64,000 bases of DNA from Linnemannia elongata (lineage: Eukaryota > Mortierellomycota > Mortierellomycetes > Mortierellales > Mortierellaceae). This document shows positions 22,970-33,171 of the stretch, in pieces; within the stretch, counting starts at the first letter, position 1, and the number at the start of each line of letters is the position of its first letter. The position numbers were made by a program, and so were the translations under genes. A model generated the notes under the pieces. That model worked only from the letters and a program-made list of their open reading frames with translations, was not told the origin of the DNA and did no database searches. The stretch covers positions 1,910,501 through 1,974,500 of the forward strand of contig JAXBDG010000012.1 in assembly GCA_036320915.1 (NCBI GenBank), given 5' to 3'.

Positions 22970-24176
22970 TAAGCTGGCCGTTCTTCTTCGGAATGGTAAA
23001 CAGGGGAGATCGATGTCCCAGGGAGAGCGGGTCCACTTCCTCTATGGCCCGCTTGATCAGGAGTTGTTTGATCTCCTGCTCTGTCGCTTCCTGAGCTTCC
23101 TGGGACAAGGGGTACGCAACTGTCTTGGAGATGGACACTGGCGGCTGGGAGAGGAAGGGGATGCGGAACCCCTCCTCTATTATCTTGCGTACCCACGTTT
23201 CGTTGGTCAGTCGTCGCCAGACCGACTGGAACAGCGAGAGCCGCCCCCCTACAAAGACTTCTCCCTGGTCTTCGAGGAGGGCCGGGAAAAACCCTTCTTC
23301 TCAGGCTTGGGGGTGTCTGAACGAGGAGCAGATGACCTCGAACGAGATTGGTCTGGCTGTGTGCCAGACTGCCAGACTCGTCCTGCTCGGCTGTTGGTTT
23401 GGTGGGGGCAGGTTTGCGCCCACGTCTAGGTTTCCTGTTCGTCCTAGAATTGGTTGATTTGGTCTCAGATTGAGGAGAGACCCAATTCTTTTTGGTGGCT
23501 TCAGCAGTGGCCAGAGTGTCACGCATAACATTCGGGTCAATAAGCTGAGGGGCGGAGGCAGGGCTAATCGGGGGGGCCTTGCACGAAATGCGGGCGAACT
23601 TGAAGAGGTTGTTGAGTCTCGTCTGGGAGATGGACGAGATGAAATCGATGTAGTTCCGGCGGAAAGCGACCAAAAAGGAAAGCTGGGATGGATCGGAAGC
23701 CTTGTGAGGATCCTGCGCTTGAGAATGCATGTAATAATCGAGCCACTTGAGGGTCTGGCCCGCTTGATATTGAACATCACGGAGCTGGGAATCCCACAGT
23801 CTATGGTCGCCTTGGAGAGTGACACCTTCTGGAACCTGGGGAGGGGAGTAGTCCACGCCCAACATGGAGTGGCTGGAAGCGGCCACGGCTTTCTTCTCAT
23901 CAGCCGAGAGAGGTGACAAGAAGAGTGACTCGAGGAAGGTGCATTTGGAAACACCATCGTTGCCTTTGTAGTAAGTCCCAGTTTCAATAAGCTGCTGGGA
24001 AGGCTGATAGGCAAAAGAGTCATTTTGGCGGATGAGGGTGGGATCGGTAGATCCTGTGGACCGTAGTTGCAGGGAACGAAGGACTGCGATCTCTTGTGAG
24101 AGAGAGTCCATCTGCTGAGCCAACCTGGCCACCATCGAGCCGAGGTCGGGTTGGGGAAGGGGAGCATTGTTCATGG
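22970..24176 (-). CDS. DIRS gag-like protein and start of reverse transcriptase
   Basis: From an ATG at 24176 (MNNAPLPQPDLGS), a gag-like protein with a heptad-like start (VARLAQQMDSLSQEI), a central helical part (QYQAGQTLKWLDYYM, FLVAFRRNYIDFISS) and a basic tail (RTNRKPRRGRKPAP). In an overlapping frame from about 23310 comes the N-terminal reverse-transcriptase block: SVWRRLTNETWVRKIIEEGF, EQEIKQLLIKRAIEEV and SPLFTIPKKNG, after which the palm domain is deleted. Gag and pol overlap in different frames as in other DIRS elements. Confidence 0.75.
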
Positions 24177-24232
24177 GGTTTATTGTAGGAATATATGCTA
24201 AAAGAGCTCGCGGAAAAGTTCCAGCGAAAAGA

Positions 24233-24340
24233 TGGTGAGGTTCTAGGTACTGCGCTTTTTTCTTTTTTATCTCTGGAATTGCTGAAGAAATAAAGATAGT
24301 CACGTTGACATGAAGTGGGTTTCCCTCTCTTGAAGTACAA
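24233..24340. repeat. DIRS inverted terminal repeat, right (5') copy
   Basis: Inverse copy of 20811-20905, extended outward by TGTACTTCAAGAGA, which occurs again at 21031-21044 in the internal complementary region. Confidence 0.85.
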
Positions 24341-24342
24341 TG

Positions 24343-24492
24343 TGTATAAAGAAAATGGGAAGTACGGTCGTTCTTGTGCTTTCCAGACACTGTTTAAGTT
24401 AAACGGCCCTTAATTTAAGAGCCTGAAAGAAGAAAAAAATGAAACAAAGAAAAGGTGATGTTCTTGGCCCTTGGGAACACATCTATAGAGCA
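24343..24492. other. Spacer between DIRS terminus and right 28S fragment
   Basis: About 150 bp, AT-rich. No gene and no obvious match to the left spacer. Confidence 0.5.
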
Positions 24493-24876
24493 AGGGGCTT
24501 AATCTCAGCAGATCGTAGCAACAAGGCTACTCTACAGCTTACAATACCCCCCGTTCAATTAAAGTCGTCTGCAATGGATTTATCTCTTCCAATATTTGAA
24601 ATTAACATTAGCAGGAGCCTCATGAAGCCTTTCCGCTCCACAAGACCACCCACGTAATATGATTCAGGACCCGGAGGTCTATTCGTATTCAACTAAAAAT
24701 CGGAAAAGGCGGTAATCGTCAAGTTCTAGCACAGATTCTGACTTGGAGGCGTTCAGCCATAATCCAACGGATGATAGCTTCGGGCCATTGCTTGCTCAGG
24801 CAGGCCCAAATACCAATTATCCGAATGAACGGTTCCTCTCGTACTAAGTTCAATTACTATTGCAACAACATTTCAT

Positions 24877-24910
<34 letters not shown>

Positions 24911-24975
24911 CAAACCCAGCTCACGTTCCCTATTAGTGGGTGAACAATCCAACGTTTACTGAATTCTGCTTCAGT

Positions 24976-25011
<36 letters not shown>

Positions 25012-25038
25012 AACATCGCTATGAACGCTTGGCTGCCA
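24493..25038 (-). rRNA. 28S rRNA 3'-end fragment (right copy)
   Basis: Minus-strand 28S from about GGCAGCCAAGCGTTCATAGCG (25018-25038) through GATCCTTCGATGTCGGCTC, AGTACGAGAGGAACCG (about 24828-24843) and TTTAATTGAACGGGG to GAGATTAAGCCCC (24494-24506). It covers the same stretch of 28S as the left copy with a slightly longer 5' side, and is better conserved. It ends at the mature 28S 3' end. A fragment only, not a functional rRNA gene. Confidence 0.9.
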
Positions 25039-25455
25039 ATGCCAAGTGACCAGGCTTTCCCTTTCCTTTCTATCCCTGTTGTCCCTTCTTTTCCTTGGTC
25101 TCCCTAGAGTCCCATTCTTTGTTTTAGAGCACCTGTCTTCTTGCGTGTACCATGGTGGTTGTGCAGTATTCACCCAAGTCCACTCTTGACGCTCCGCTGT
25201 CCCTTTTTCAGCGACTTTTTTCTATCCCCTTCTTTTTAGGATCCCCCCCCCCCCCTTTTTTTTTTAGTAACCCTTCTCCCCTCCTATTTCCAGCACCCAC
25301 TCAGTTTTCACCATCTCCGCTTTTTTTTTCTTTCAGCATATCCTTTCCCTTTTGCGTCTCCACCTCCCCCTGTCATCCTCTGCTTTCCCTTATGACATGA
25401 TTGTTCAGCTACACCTTCTTTTTCAGTGTACTCTTGTCCTATGCATTAATTGCGG
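25039..25455. other. CT-rich spacer
   Basis: Pyrimidine-rich DNA with a C run at about 25243-25254 and T runs. No gene seen. Confidence 0.5.
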
Positions 25456-25568
25456 CGAACAATCTAAACGCCTGCTGAATCCTGCTTCAGTATGACAGGA
25501 AGAGCCGACATCGAAGGATCAAAAGGCAACGTCGCTATGAACGCTTAGCCGTCACAAGCCAGTTGTCA
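25456..25568 (-). rRNA. Third short 28S rRNA fragment
   Basis: Minus-strand match to part of the same 28S region (CTTCAGTATGACAGGAAGAG, CCGACATCGAAGGATC, CGCTATGAACGCTTAGCC). It extends further 5' in 28S (to ACAAGCCAGTT) than the other two copies, but ends at the position equivalent to GTTCACC and lacks the sarcin-ricin loop and the 3' end. Confidence 0.8.
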
Positions 25569-25574
25569 CTCTTT

Positions 25575-25910
25575 CTGTTGACCCTTGATGTTGTCTCTTG
25601 ATGCTTATCTATTAGTGTTGTCCTTTGGTGTTGTCTATTACTGTTGTCCCTTGATATTTTCTCAGCATCCTTTGATTTTTTTCTAGCATCCCTTGAACTC
25701 TTTTAGCATTCTTTGAATTTGGTATTGACCCTTGATATTGTTTCTTGGTGATTTTCACTAGTGGTGGACTTTGACGTTGTCTCTTAATGGTGTCCCTTGA
25801 TGGTATGCCTTGATGGTGTCCCTTGGTGCTACGCCTTGATCTTTCTAGTCCTTTCTTCTCTGTGTCTTCCTTCATTCGTTTCCAGCATCCCTTCATTTTC
25901 GTTGTGTCCC
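25575..25910. repeat. Degenerate TTGTCCCTTGATG minisatellite
   Basis: Variants of GTTGTC(C/T)CTTGATGTT and of CAGCATCCTTTGA recur every 15-30 bp from about 25578 to 25830 (for example 25583, 25615, 25637, 25727, 25789, 25808), then fade out. No coding potential is supported. Confidence 0.65.
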
Positions 25911-26208
25911 CTTGATTTTTCTGCATCTTTTTTTTTTCTCTCTCTACATCTCTTCGATTTTATGGAACCTCTCCCTCATAGTGTGCTCTTCAGCTTTCTC
26001 ATGTCTGGTCCCAAGAACCTGTATCACTCTGATTTTGTTTTCTCTCCCATACCCGAACGACAACAGCTCGACCCTTTTCACGTTTATATAGAAGAAACAT
26101 CTACCCAGTATCCTGCACCGACACACACACCATCCTCACCAAGTCTATGGACTTGTAACAGCTCTCCCAACACTCGCACCCAGAGTTTACTCAGCACCAA
26201 TCCGAAGT

Positions 26209-26475
26209 ATGACTGCCTTTCACACCTCCTTATACGTCGTTCTCATCACCCTTCTGCTCCTAAGCTACTCCATGATAGCAACCACCCAAACACGGTGCTC
26301 GAAGGACATGCTTGAGGTGTGTCTTGACAATGTTAAACCGGACGAAGACTGTGAGGGGCTCAGTTGCAGTTGTCAGATCGAGCAAGGCAATGTGCTTTGC
26401 TATGGGAACTGGGAGTGCAGTGACCTCCCTGGATATGAGGAAGCTAAGGGACTCGCCAAGGAGTACTGCTCCTAA
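26209..26475 (+). CDS. Small secreted cysteine-rich protein, 88 residues
   Basis: Single exon. A strong signal peptide (SLYVVLITLLLLSYSMIA, residues 7-24) is followed by a mature part of about 60 residues with eight cysteines at 30, 38, 48, 53, 55, 64, 70 and 87. The even number and lack of Lys/Arg-rich tail suggest four disulfides. The short acidic mature protein and its place between transposon remnants fit the profile of a candidate effector or extracellular peptide. No family is recognised. The ATG at 26209 directly precedes the signal peptide and is the only good start. Confidence 0.7.
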   Translation: MTAFHTSLYVVLITLLLLSYSMIATTQTRCSKDMLEVCLDNVKPDEDCEGLSCSCQIEQGNVLCYGNWECSDLPGYEEAKGLAKEYCS

Positions 26476-27197
26476 CTCGCCTATGAATACTGCACTGAAT
26501 AACATACATGTATACATTCCCTAAGGCCCAAGCGTACATTTAAAAAAAATAAAAACTTACATTTCAGCAAGATGTGAGAAAAAACACTCACTCTATGTTG
26601 AAAATCCACCGCAAGACTTTCCAAGTAACCACTCGCAAACACTGACGCCCTGCATGGATTTAAACTGTAACTGTGGGACATTCATATCCCCCACCTCCTT
26701 CCAGCCAAATAAGTAACACGGAAAGTCGCCCTTGATTTTTTCGGAAGTCGGAAGGTGTCGAGAATCTGGACAGGGCAGAGGCAGAATGACCTTTCACTAG
26801 AACGGGGTTGAGTGAAATGACAAGGTAAGAGAGTTTAGGGTATGATCAAGGATGTATTCAAGCTACTAGGCAAAGAACAACTAAAGAGAGGGAACTACAG
26901 AATATACTGTATATACTAAATACTGAGCCCAACGCGTACAGTCGCTTTGGCCATAGTCACTGGTCATGAGATACAGTAATTCAAGGCTCTCGGTGGAAAG
27001 GGGCACATGGCGACAAGGCATCAAAAAGGCGTAATAAGGCATGGCTTAGGATACTACGCTTATCCTATGGCCAAGTACGCGACAGTTGTGCCTGTCCGTG
27101 TCAAAATTCAGGGAAAATTGAGACGAGAAAGAAGGTCGTTGTGGTTGACCGGTTTATTGAGCACACTAATTAACAGAGATTTTTCGCCAAATAAAAA
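26476..27197. other. Intergenic, no supported gene
   Basis: Between the two small secreted-protein genes, which converge (plus ends 26475, minus ends 27198). Small open frames (for example 27007-27201) have no signal peptide or domain. Nothing else seen. Confidence 0.5.
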
Positions 27198-27437
27198 CTA
27201 ATCCTGTGTTTCGTCACCCGGACACACGCTCGCCTCGTTTTTAATAAGATCTAACACTTTGGCCTTGGTGACTATATCTTGGCACGTTGGTCCATCACGC
27301 TTTGCAACGCCGAGTTCCCAGCTTCGATTGTCCTTGGATGAAGCTCCTAGAGGCAATGCATTTGATGCAAGAGTCAACGAGACAACTAGGGCTAGGGTCG
27401 ACAGACTGATGAGGTTTAGAACGGTAAGTGATTTCAT
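27198..27437 (-). CDS. Small secreted pro-peptide with Kex2-type site, 79 residues
   Basis: The ATG at 27437 gives a signal peptide (residues 1-25, hydrophobic core LNLISLSTLALVVSLTLA), a pro-segment to residue 45, a dibasic KR at 46-47, and a 32-residue C-terminal peptide starting DGPTCQD with two cysteines (52 and 72). Dibasic sites like this are cut by the Golgi protease Kex2. The product would be an acidic peptide with one disulfide. It is not recognised as a known pheromone or toxin. Single exon. Could be a secreted signal or effector; the function is inference. Confidence 0.65.
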   Translation of the reverse strand: MKSLTVLNLISLSTLALVVSLTLASNALPLGASSKDNRSWELGVAKRDGPTCQDIVTKAKVLDLIKNEASVCPGDETQD

Positions 27438-28350
27438 GACGGTAAATATTACTGGAATAGGGTTCGGCCTGAGAAGTCGGATGACGTTTGTATGCTAGAG
27501 TTTATAGCTGTATGTGAGATAAATGGGAATGCTTCTCAGTTGGGGGGTTTTTATAGATAATCAGGTCTCTTTCCTATTCTCTCATAGTAGTAAATAGTAA
27601 AAGCAAAAAAAGGTCAATGGGAAACAAAAAAAAGGTTAAGGGACATCATCACGGGAGAACACGAAGGTGTCTGAGGACAAGGCTGCGAGCGAGGCAGGAG
27701 AGAACTGATGAAAGTGACAACATCTAGGAAATGCGAAATTATTTTTGGCAACAGCGAATGTGTGCTTGACAAAGACGGAAAAAGAAGAGGGGCTCCAAGA
27801 AAAGTATAGGTTTGTTCGAAAGAACAACATCTCCTCTCTTTCTTTTTTTTTTCTAAAGGAGTGCAGTAGATGTGACAGTTGATATCAAGCATGGTTGCAC
27901 AAAGGAATTTCAAGGGAACTGAAGAAAAATTCGAGGGCACCTGGAAGAAAGCGACAGATTACAAATAAAAAAACGTTGGCTGTTCTGTCCTGGAAGCTAC
28001 TGGTATGTGGCTGTTATATCCCTGAGTATTCATGCGCATGGCAACCCATCAGTTCAAACGCTCGGATCGTACAAGATTGATCGAGGAGGAAAACTTAATG
28101 TTCGTTCCCACACTCTTTTTTTTTGTTCGTTCTTTATTCTCTCCATCTATCTCCTCCTCCTCCTTATTTCCCTTCGTTCGCTTCCTTGCCACCCTTATTC
28201 CTTTTGGTCAACTCACGCTTGGATTATCAATCAGACCAGATCTATCAGTAAGAATCCACATCCATCGCATCCAGGGGTCCTTCATTAATAATGTCAAAAT
28301 CCGTTCTCTAACGTCTTTCTGTTCCGACAACCTTCACAGAGAAACACCAC
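27438..28350. other. Intergenic, no confident gene; 3' part is STAND gene leader
   Basis: An open frame on the minus strand (27614-27940) is Ser/Leu/Phe-rich without a domain. The stretch 28130-28340 is CT-rich on the top strand and is a likely promoter and leader for the gene starting at 28351. Confidence 0.45.
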
Positions 28351-31300
28351 ATGGCGCCTTGGTATAAAAGAACCCTCTCCTCGGAGGAAGCCCTTGCCCG
28401 CGCGAACACCCACCTCGAGAATGCCAAGGAAACAAAGGACCGACGACGAGCCCAGAAACTATGCGACAATGCGAAAGAAGCTCTGGAGAGGATGGACATC
28501 TCCAAGAGCATCAAGGATCATGACCAGATCATCGCCGCCTTTCGTCAGCATGGAGAGCTCCTCGAGAAATTGGGTCTTCCCGACGAAGCCCAGCTCAGTT
28601 ACGGCAAGGCTGACGAACTGAGGTATAATCAAAGTCACTGGAATCGATTGTAGAGACAGTTGGCGATGAAGAGAACATGTATCTGACCATTTGCGGACCC
28701 TTTTGCCATTCTCAGCAGGACTATTGATAAAAGTACGCCAGCTCCACCTTTGGCTCAAGTCTTGCCTCTGTCTATATCATCTGCTTGTGTTGTCTCTGCT
28801 TCGACAATCTCTTCAAGCACCGCCGCCATCCGCAACAGAGGAACTGTTTTGCCAGCTATCTTCACAAAGGACTGTCCTCCGCCCGTTGTCCAGTTCACGC
28901 TGCCAGGACCTGATGACCGCCTGACCAGCACTCGCCAACTCGCTTTCTGTCTTGCTCTCCTGCAAGAAACAGCTTTACCTCTGGACAGCCTCGACGCTTC
29001 AACTCGCGCCTGGCTGACAGCCACTGAGAAGAATCAGGATGAAAAGGACAGACTCAGGACCCTAGCCACAGATATAATCCGAGCACTTGTTCAGGACAAA
29101 CTGAAGGACATCAAGGCCATCAATGAGGTCGTGTGTCTGGCTCCCGTGCTCGAGAGACCCGATTTTCGAGCCTTGCTCTCCCTATTTGTCAACATGATCA
29201 ATGATTCCCTCCTCCTGGATGTCCAGGCTCTTCAGGGATTGGCGCCCATGATTCAGGCCACTCCTGAATACATCGAGGCCGATGACTTGGTCAAGATCCT
29301 CAACCTGTTGAGCACCCGTCTCCAAGAGACATTCCACCAATCACCTCAGCACATCTACAGGTTGACTATGACGGTGTCGCGTGTCCTCGATGCCATGGCC
29401 GATTGCAACATACAAGGACTGGACCGCGTCAAGTTGCATGAGCCGCTCCTCTCTTACCTGGACCGTCTGAAGAGCGACAAGGATCCATATATCGTATACC
29501 AAGCCGCATACGCATCTCAGGCACTTCTGTGTGTTCCCGACGATGAAGAGCCGTGGCAGGCAGCCTTGCGACGATCAGGTGCAGTCATCAAGGGTGTCGG
29601 AGGATTAGCGAGTGCGATCAAGGGGTTGAATGTCTCAGAGTTCATCAGCGGATTGAGCACCATCCAAGAAGGGTTCAAAGGAGCAGGTCAGATCTTTGGA
29701 CTCGTGCAGGACGCCTACAACGGTGTGACAAACCTGATGGAAAGCGGTCAAGGGTTGCTGGAGTCGCTCAAGGATGGACTAAGTTTCAGCCACAAGCGTA
29801 CTTGGTACGCAGCCTTACGCGGTGCCGACACGTTGATCCAGAACGGCGAGCTGACCAAGTTCAAGACCTTGGTCTGCGAGGCACCCTGCCGCCGTGATCT
29901 GGCCTTTCAATGGGGTGTCTGCCAACGACTCGGATATTTGGCGGCTGATCCGATTTGGGATGATGTCTCTCGGAAGGATGCAATTGCGTTTCTAGGAGAA
30001 ATGTACTGGAACGATGAGGAATGGGGTCAGGAACCTCGTATCAAGCAGTGCATCTTGGATATTCTCTTGCAATTGTCCCACAGCACTAGTCAAGGTGAGA
30101 AAGGATATAAGAAGGTTGGATTTATGTACTTTAGGCTCGTTGAAATTGATTCTCACAGGTCGCGTGCTGCTTTTGTACTCTTGTAGAATCGATGCACAGT
30201 GTTATCAGGATCCTCCTAAAGGACTTGTCCACAGAAGGCGATGAAAACAAACGCAACCTTTACCAATCCTGTATCCAAACGGGACCGAGCGCGCACACCT
30301 GGAACGTCTCCGCGTCCCATCTCGACTCATCATCCCTGATAGACCAGGTTCAAAGCAAACCCTCGATTGAACCGGCCCTGCGAAAGTATCAGTGCCATAG
30401 AATTCAGGAGCAGGAGCAACGCCATACGGTCTACATCCCTCCTGAAGCCAAGCCGACCCGTGAGTCACCCGACGCCGATCTCTTTGATCTGACAACCAGA
30501 GTCAACGAGTTCTTGCTAGCAGCCGATAGCAAGGTTTTGTTGCTACTGGGAGATTCTGGTGCCGGAAAGTCGACATTCAACCTGGAGCTTGAGAGAAACT
30601 TGTGGATGGCCTACAACCTTGACAAAAAGTGGATCCCCCTCTTTGTGACCCTACCCGCTATCAACATGCCAGAGGAGGATCTCATTGCTAAGCATCTGCG
30701 AAAAAACGGATTCACAAAGGACCAGATCCGGGAACTCAAGTCCTACCGCCAAATCGTCTTGATCTGCGATGGCTACGACGAATGCCAGAAGAAGGTGAAC
30801 CTCTATAACGACAATCGACTGAACCAGCCTGGAGAATGGAACGTCAAAATGGTGATCAGCTGCAGGAGCGAGTACCTTGGATCCGACTATCGGATCTTCT
30901 TCCAACCTGGTGGCCGCAACGACAGGAAAGGGACCACACAACTCCAGGAGGCTGTGGTCGCACCGTTCTCCATGGCCAAGATCAACCATTATATCAAAAG
31001 CTATGTCACAAAGTATCAGATACCAGGAGAAACTATCTGGACTGCAGAGGACTATCAAAGCGCGATCAAGAGTATTCCTAACCTTCAAGACCTCGTGAGG
31101 AACCCATTCTTGTTATCGTTGGCACTTGAGGTTCTACCTCGTCTGGTCGATCTATCCAAGGACCTCACATCCAACCAGATCTCAAGGGTGACACTGTATG
31201 ACCAATTCGTGGAGCAGTGGGTGGAGCGAGGTCAGATACGACTGGTCGAGCGATCGTTGACTGGAGACGACCAAGTCGCGTTGGATATCTTGTCGGAGGA

Positions 31301-33171
31301 TGGATTTACACGAAACGCCATTGGATTTGTGAAGAGTCTGGCAGTCGCCATTTTTGACGAACAGGACGGCAAGCCCGTTGTGGAGTACTCGCCCATTCGA
31401 GACATATCAAGTTGGAAGGCGGCATTCTTTGGCCATGGGGATGGCAAGAATCTTTTGCGCGAGACGTGCCCTCTCAGTCGCACTGGCAACCAGTACCGAT
31501 TCATTCATCGATCTGTCCTAGAGTATGCACTGGCACGAGCAGTATTTGAGCCGAGACAGCTAGGAGCCGATGATCAAGACTTAGTGGAGCAACTGGATGT
31601 TCAATATGGAGACAATCGAGATGGCCCGTCCAGAGACACCCCACCAAGTTCCCCGCTGTTTCGAAAGAGTTTCGTACACGAACACTCGATCATCAACTTC
31701 TTGTCGGAACGGGTCCTGCAGAGTGTCCAGTACAAGAATCAACTCCACAAGTTCATCGATCAGTCCAAATCAGACGAACGGTTCGCTCAGGTTGCGGCCA
31801 ACGCCATTACTATCTTGGTTCGGGCCGGTGTACTATTTAATGGGGCCGATCTAAAGGGTGTTCGGATTCCAGGCGCAGATCTGAGCGGTGGACAGTTTGA
31901 TTCGGCGCAACTGCAAGGAGCGGATTTGAGAAAGACCAACCTTCGCAATATTTGGCTGCGTCAGGCTGATTTGAGCAATGCGCAGATGGTGGATGTCGAG
32001 TTTGGCGAATGGCCGTTTCTCGAAGAGGTTTCAGAAGTGCATTCATGTGCGTACTCTCCAGATGGGAAGACACTTGCTGTAGGCCTTGAGGATGGCACAA
32101 TCAGGTTGTACGAGACCGCAACTTGGGAAAAGACACACACATTAAGCGGCCATACATCCTATGTTTGAGCGTGGTGTTTTCGCCAAGCGGCCAGCAGATT
32201 GTCTCGGGCGGTGGTGACAAGACGGTGCGGCTCTGGGACGCACAAACCGGTGCACCTGGTGCCATCCTAAGCGGCCATACCTCCATTGTGACGAGCGTGG
32301 TGTTTTCGCCAAGCGTCCAGCAGATTGCTTCGGGCAGTAACGACAAGACGGTGCGGCTCTGGGACGCACAAACCGGTGCACCTGGTGCCATCCTAAGCGG
32401 CCATACCTCCTACGTTATGAGCGTGGTGTTTTCACCAAGCGGCCAGCAGATTGCCTCGGGCAGTAGGGATAACACGGTGCGGCTCTGGGACGCACAAACC
32501 GGTGCACCTGGTGCCATCCTAAGCGGCCATACCGAGGCCGTTACGAGCGATGGTGTTTTCGCCAAGCGGCCAACAGATTGCCTCGGGCAGTGACGACAAC
32601 ACGGTGCGGCTCTGGGACGCACAAACTGGTGCACCTGGTGCCATCCTAAGCGGCCATACAGATTATGTTACGAGCGTGGTGTTTTCGCCAAGCGGCCAGC
32701 AGATTGCCTCGGGCAGTAGTGGACAAGACGGTGCGGCTCTGGGACGCACAAACCGGTGCACCTGGTGCCATCCTAAGCGGCCATACCTCCTACGTTGCGA
32801 GCGTGGTGTTTTCGCCAAGCGGCCAGCAGATTGCCTCGGGCAGTAGGGATAACACGGTGCGGCTCTGGGATGTGGAATCAGGTCAATGTTTGACTATGGT
32901 CAAGGATTTTCATGGAGCAACCACAAGTATCGCCTGGAATGTAAATGGAAACGGCAGCTACTTAGTAACCGGCTGTGGCGATAGATCCGTTCGCCTGTGG
33001 CAGGTGACAGGAGACCACCATCTTGTCTACCTGCACTGGAGCTCTATGCATGATCGGCTTGTCGTGTCAAATATCAATATCTCAAAGGCGCAGGGCTTAA
33101 GCAGGATGAATATGAAACTCTTAGAACAGCGCGGCGCCGTGGACGACCCGATTTTGGAAGAAGTGCGCTAA
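28351..33171 (+). pseudogene. STAND/NLR-like receptor: helical N-terminus, NACHT, pentapeptide repeats, WD40 repeats; frameshifted in WD40
   Basis: Exons: 28351-28622, 28719 (or 28716)-30094, 30187 onward. The N-terminus is helical (about 90 residues), then an Arm-like helical domain with a Gly/Ile-rich amphipathic stretch (29582-29720). NACHT NTPase: Walker A GDSGAGKS (about 30547-30572), Walker B VLICDGYDE, sensor region ISCRSEYL, and a FIHRSVLEYALA winged-helix region (31500-31535). Then pentapeptide repeats (ADLKG, ADLSG, ADLRKTNLR, ADLSNA; 31845-31990), then WD40 repeats. The frame stops at 32168 because one base is missing. Two further +1 changes lie near 32549 and 32720. Beyond these the WD40 frame runs to 33171. 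Such proteins act in non-self recognition and cell death in fungi. Decay or assembly error are both possible. Confidence 0.85.
32171..32875 (+). repeat. Six near-identical 126-bp WD40-coding units
   Basis: Units start at 32171, 32297, 32423, 32549, 32676 and 32803 (GTGGTGTTTTCGCCAAGCGG). Spacing is exactly 126 bp (42 residues) three times and 127 bp twice. The one-base excess in two units, and one base missing just before the first unit, account for all frame breaks. Differences between units are concentrated in a few codons (SIVTS, SYVMS, EAVTS, DYVTS, SYVAS and SNDK/SRDN/SDDN), the repeat face that varies in fungal NLR sensors. Confidence 0.9.

Larger units (their letters stand above)
20756..24342 (-). 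mobile_element. DIRS-type tyrosine-recombinase retrotransposon, internally deleted
   Basis: Coding strand is minus. The right-end repeat (minus strand, from about 24340: GTACTTCAAGAGAGGGAAAC and onward to about 24233) reappears inverted at 20811-20905, giving inverted terminal repeats of about 100 bp. An internal complementary region at about 20959-21064 is the reverse complement of the two element ends joined (halves 20959-21030 and 21031-21064), the diagnostic DIRS architecture. Genes in order: gag-like, reverse-transcriptase N-terminus, RNase H, tyrosine recombinase. The central reverse-transcriptase domain is missing and the recombinase gene carries an insertion, so this copy is non-autonomous. 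It sits between two convergent 28S fragments. The termini are placed within a few bases. Confidence 0.85.

Noticed and set aside
27614..27940. Minus-strand frame with Cys and Phe-rich start
   Set aside because: Low complexity with no signal peptide or domain; overlaps another frame.
32101..32634. Minus-strand open frames across the WD40 repeats
   Set aside because: Periodic shadows of the 126-bp repeats on the opposite strand.
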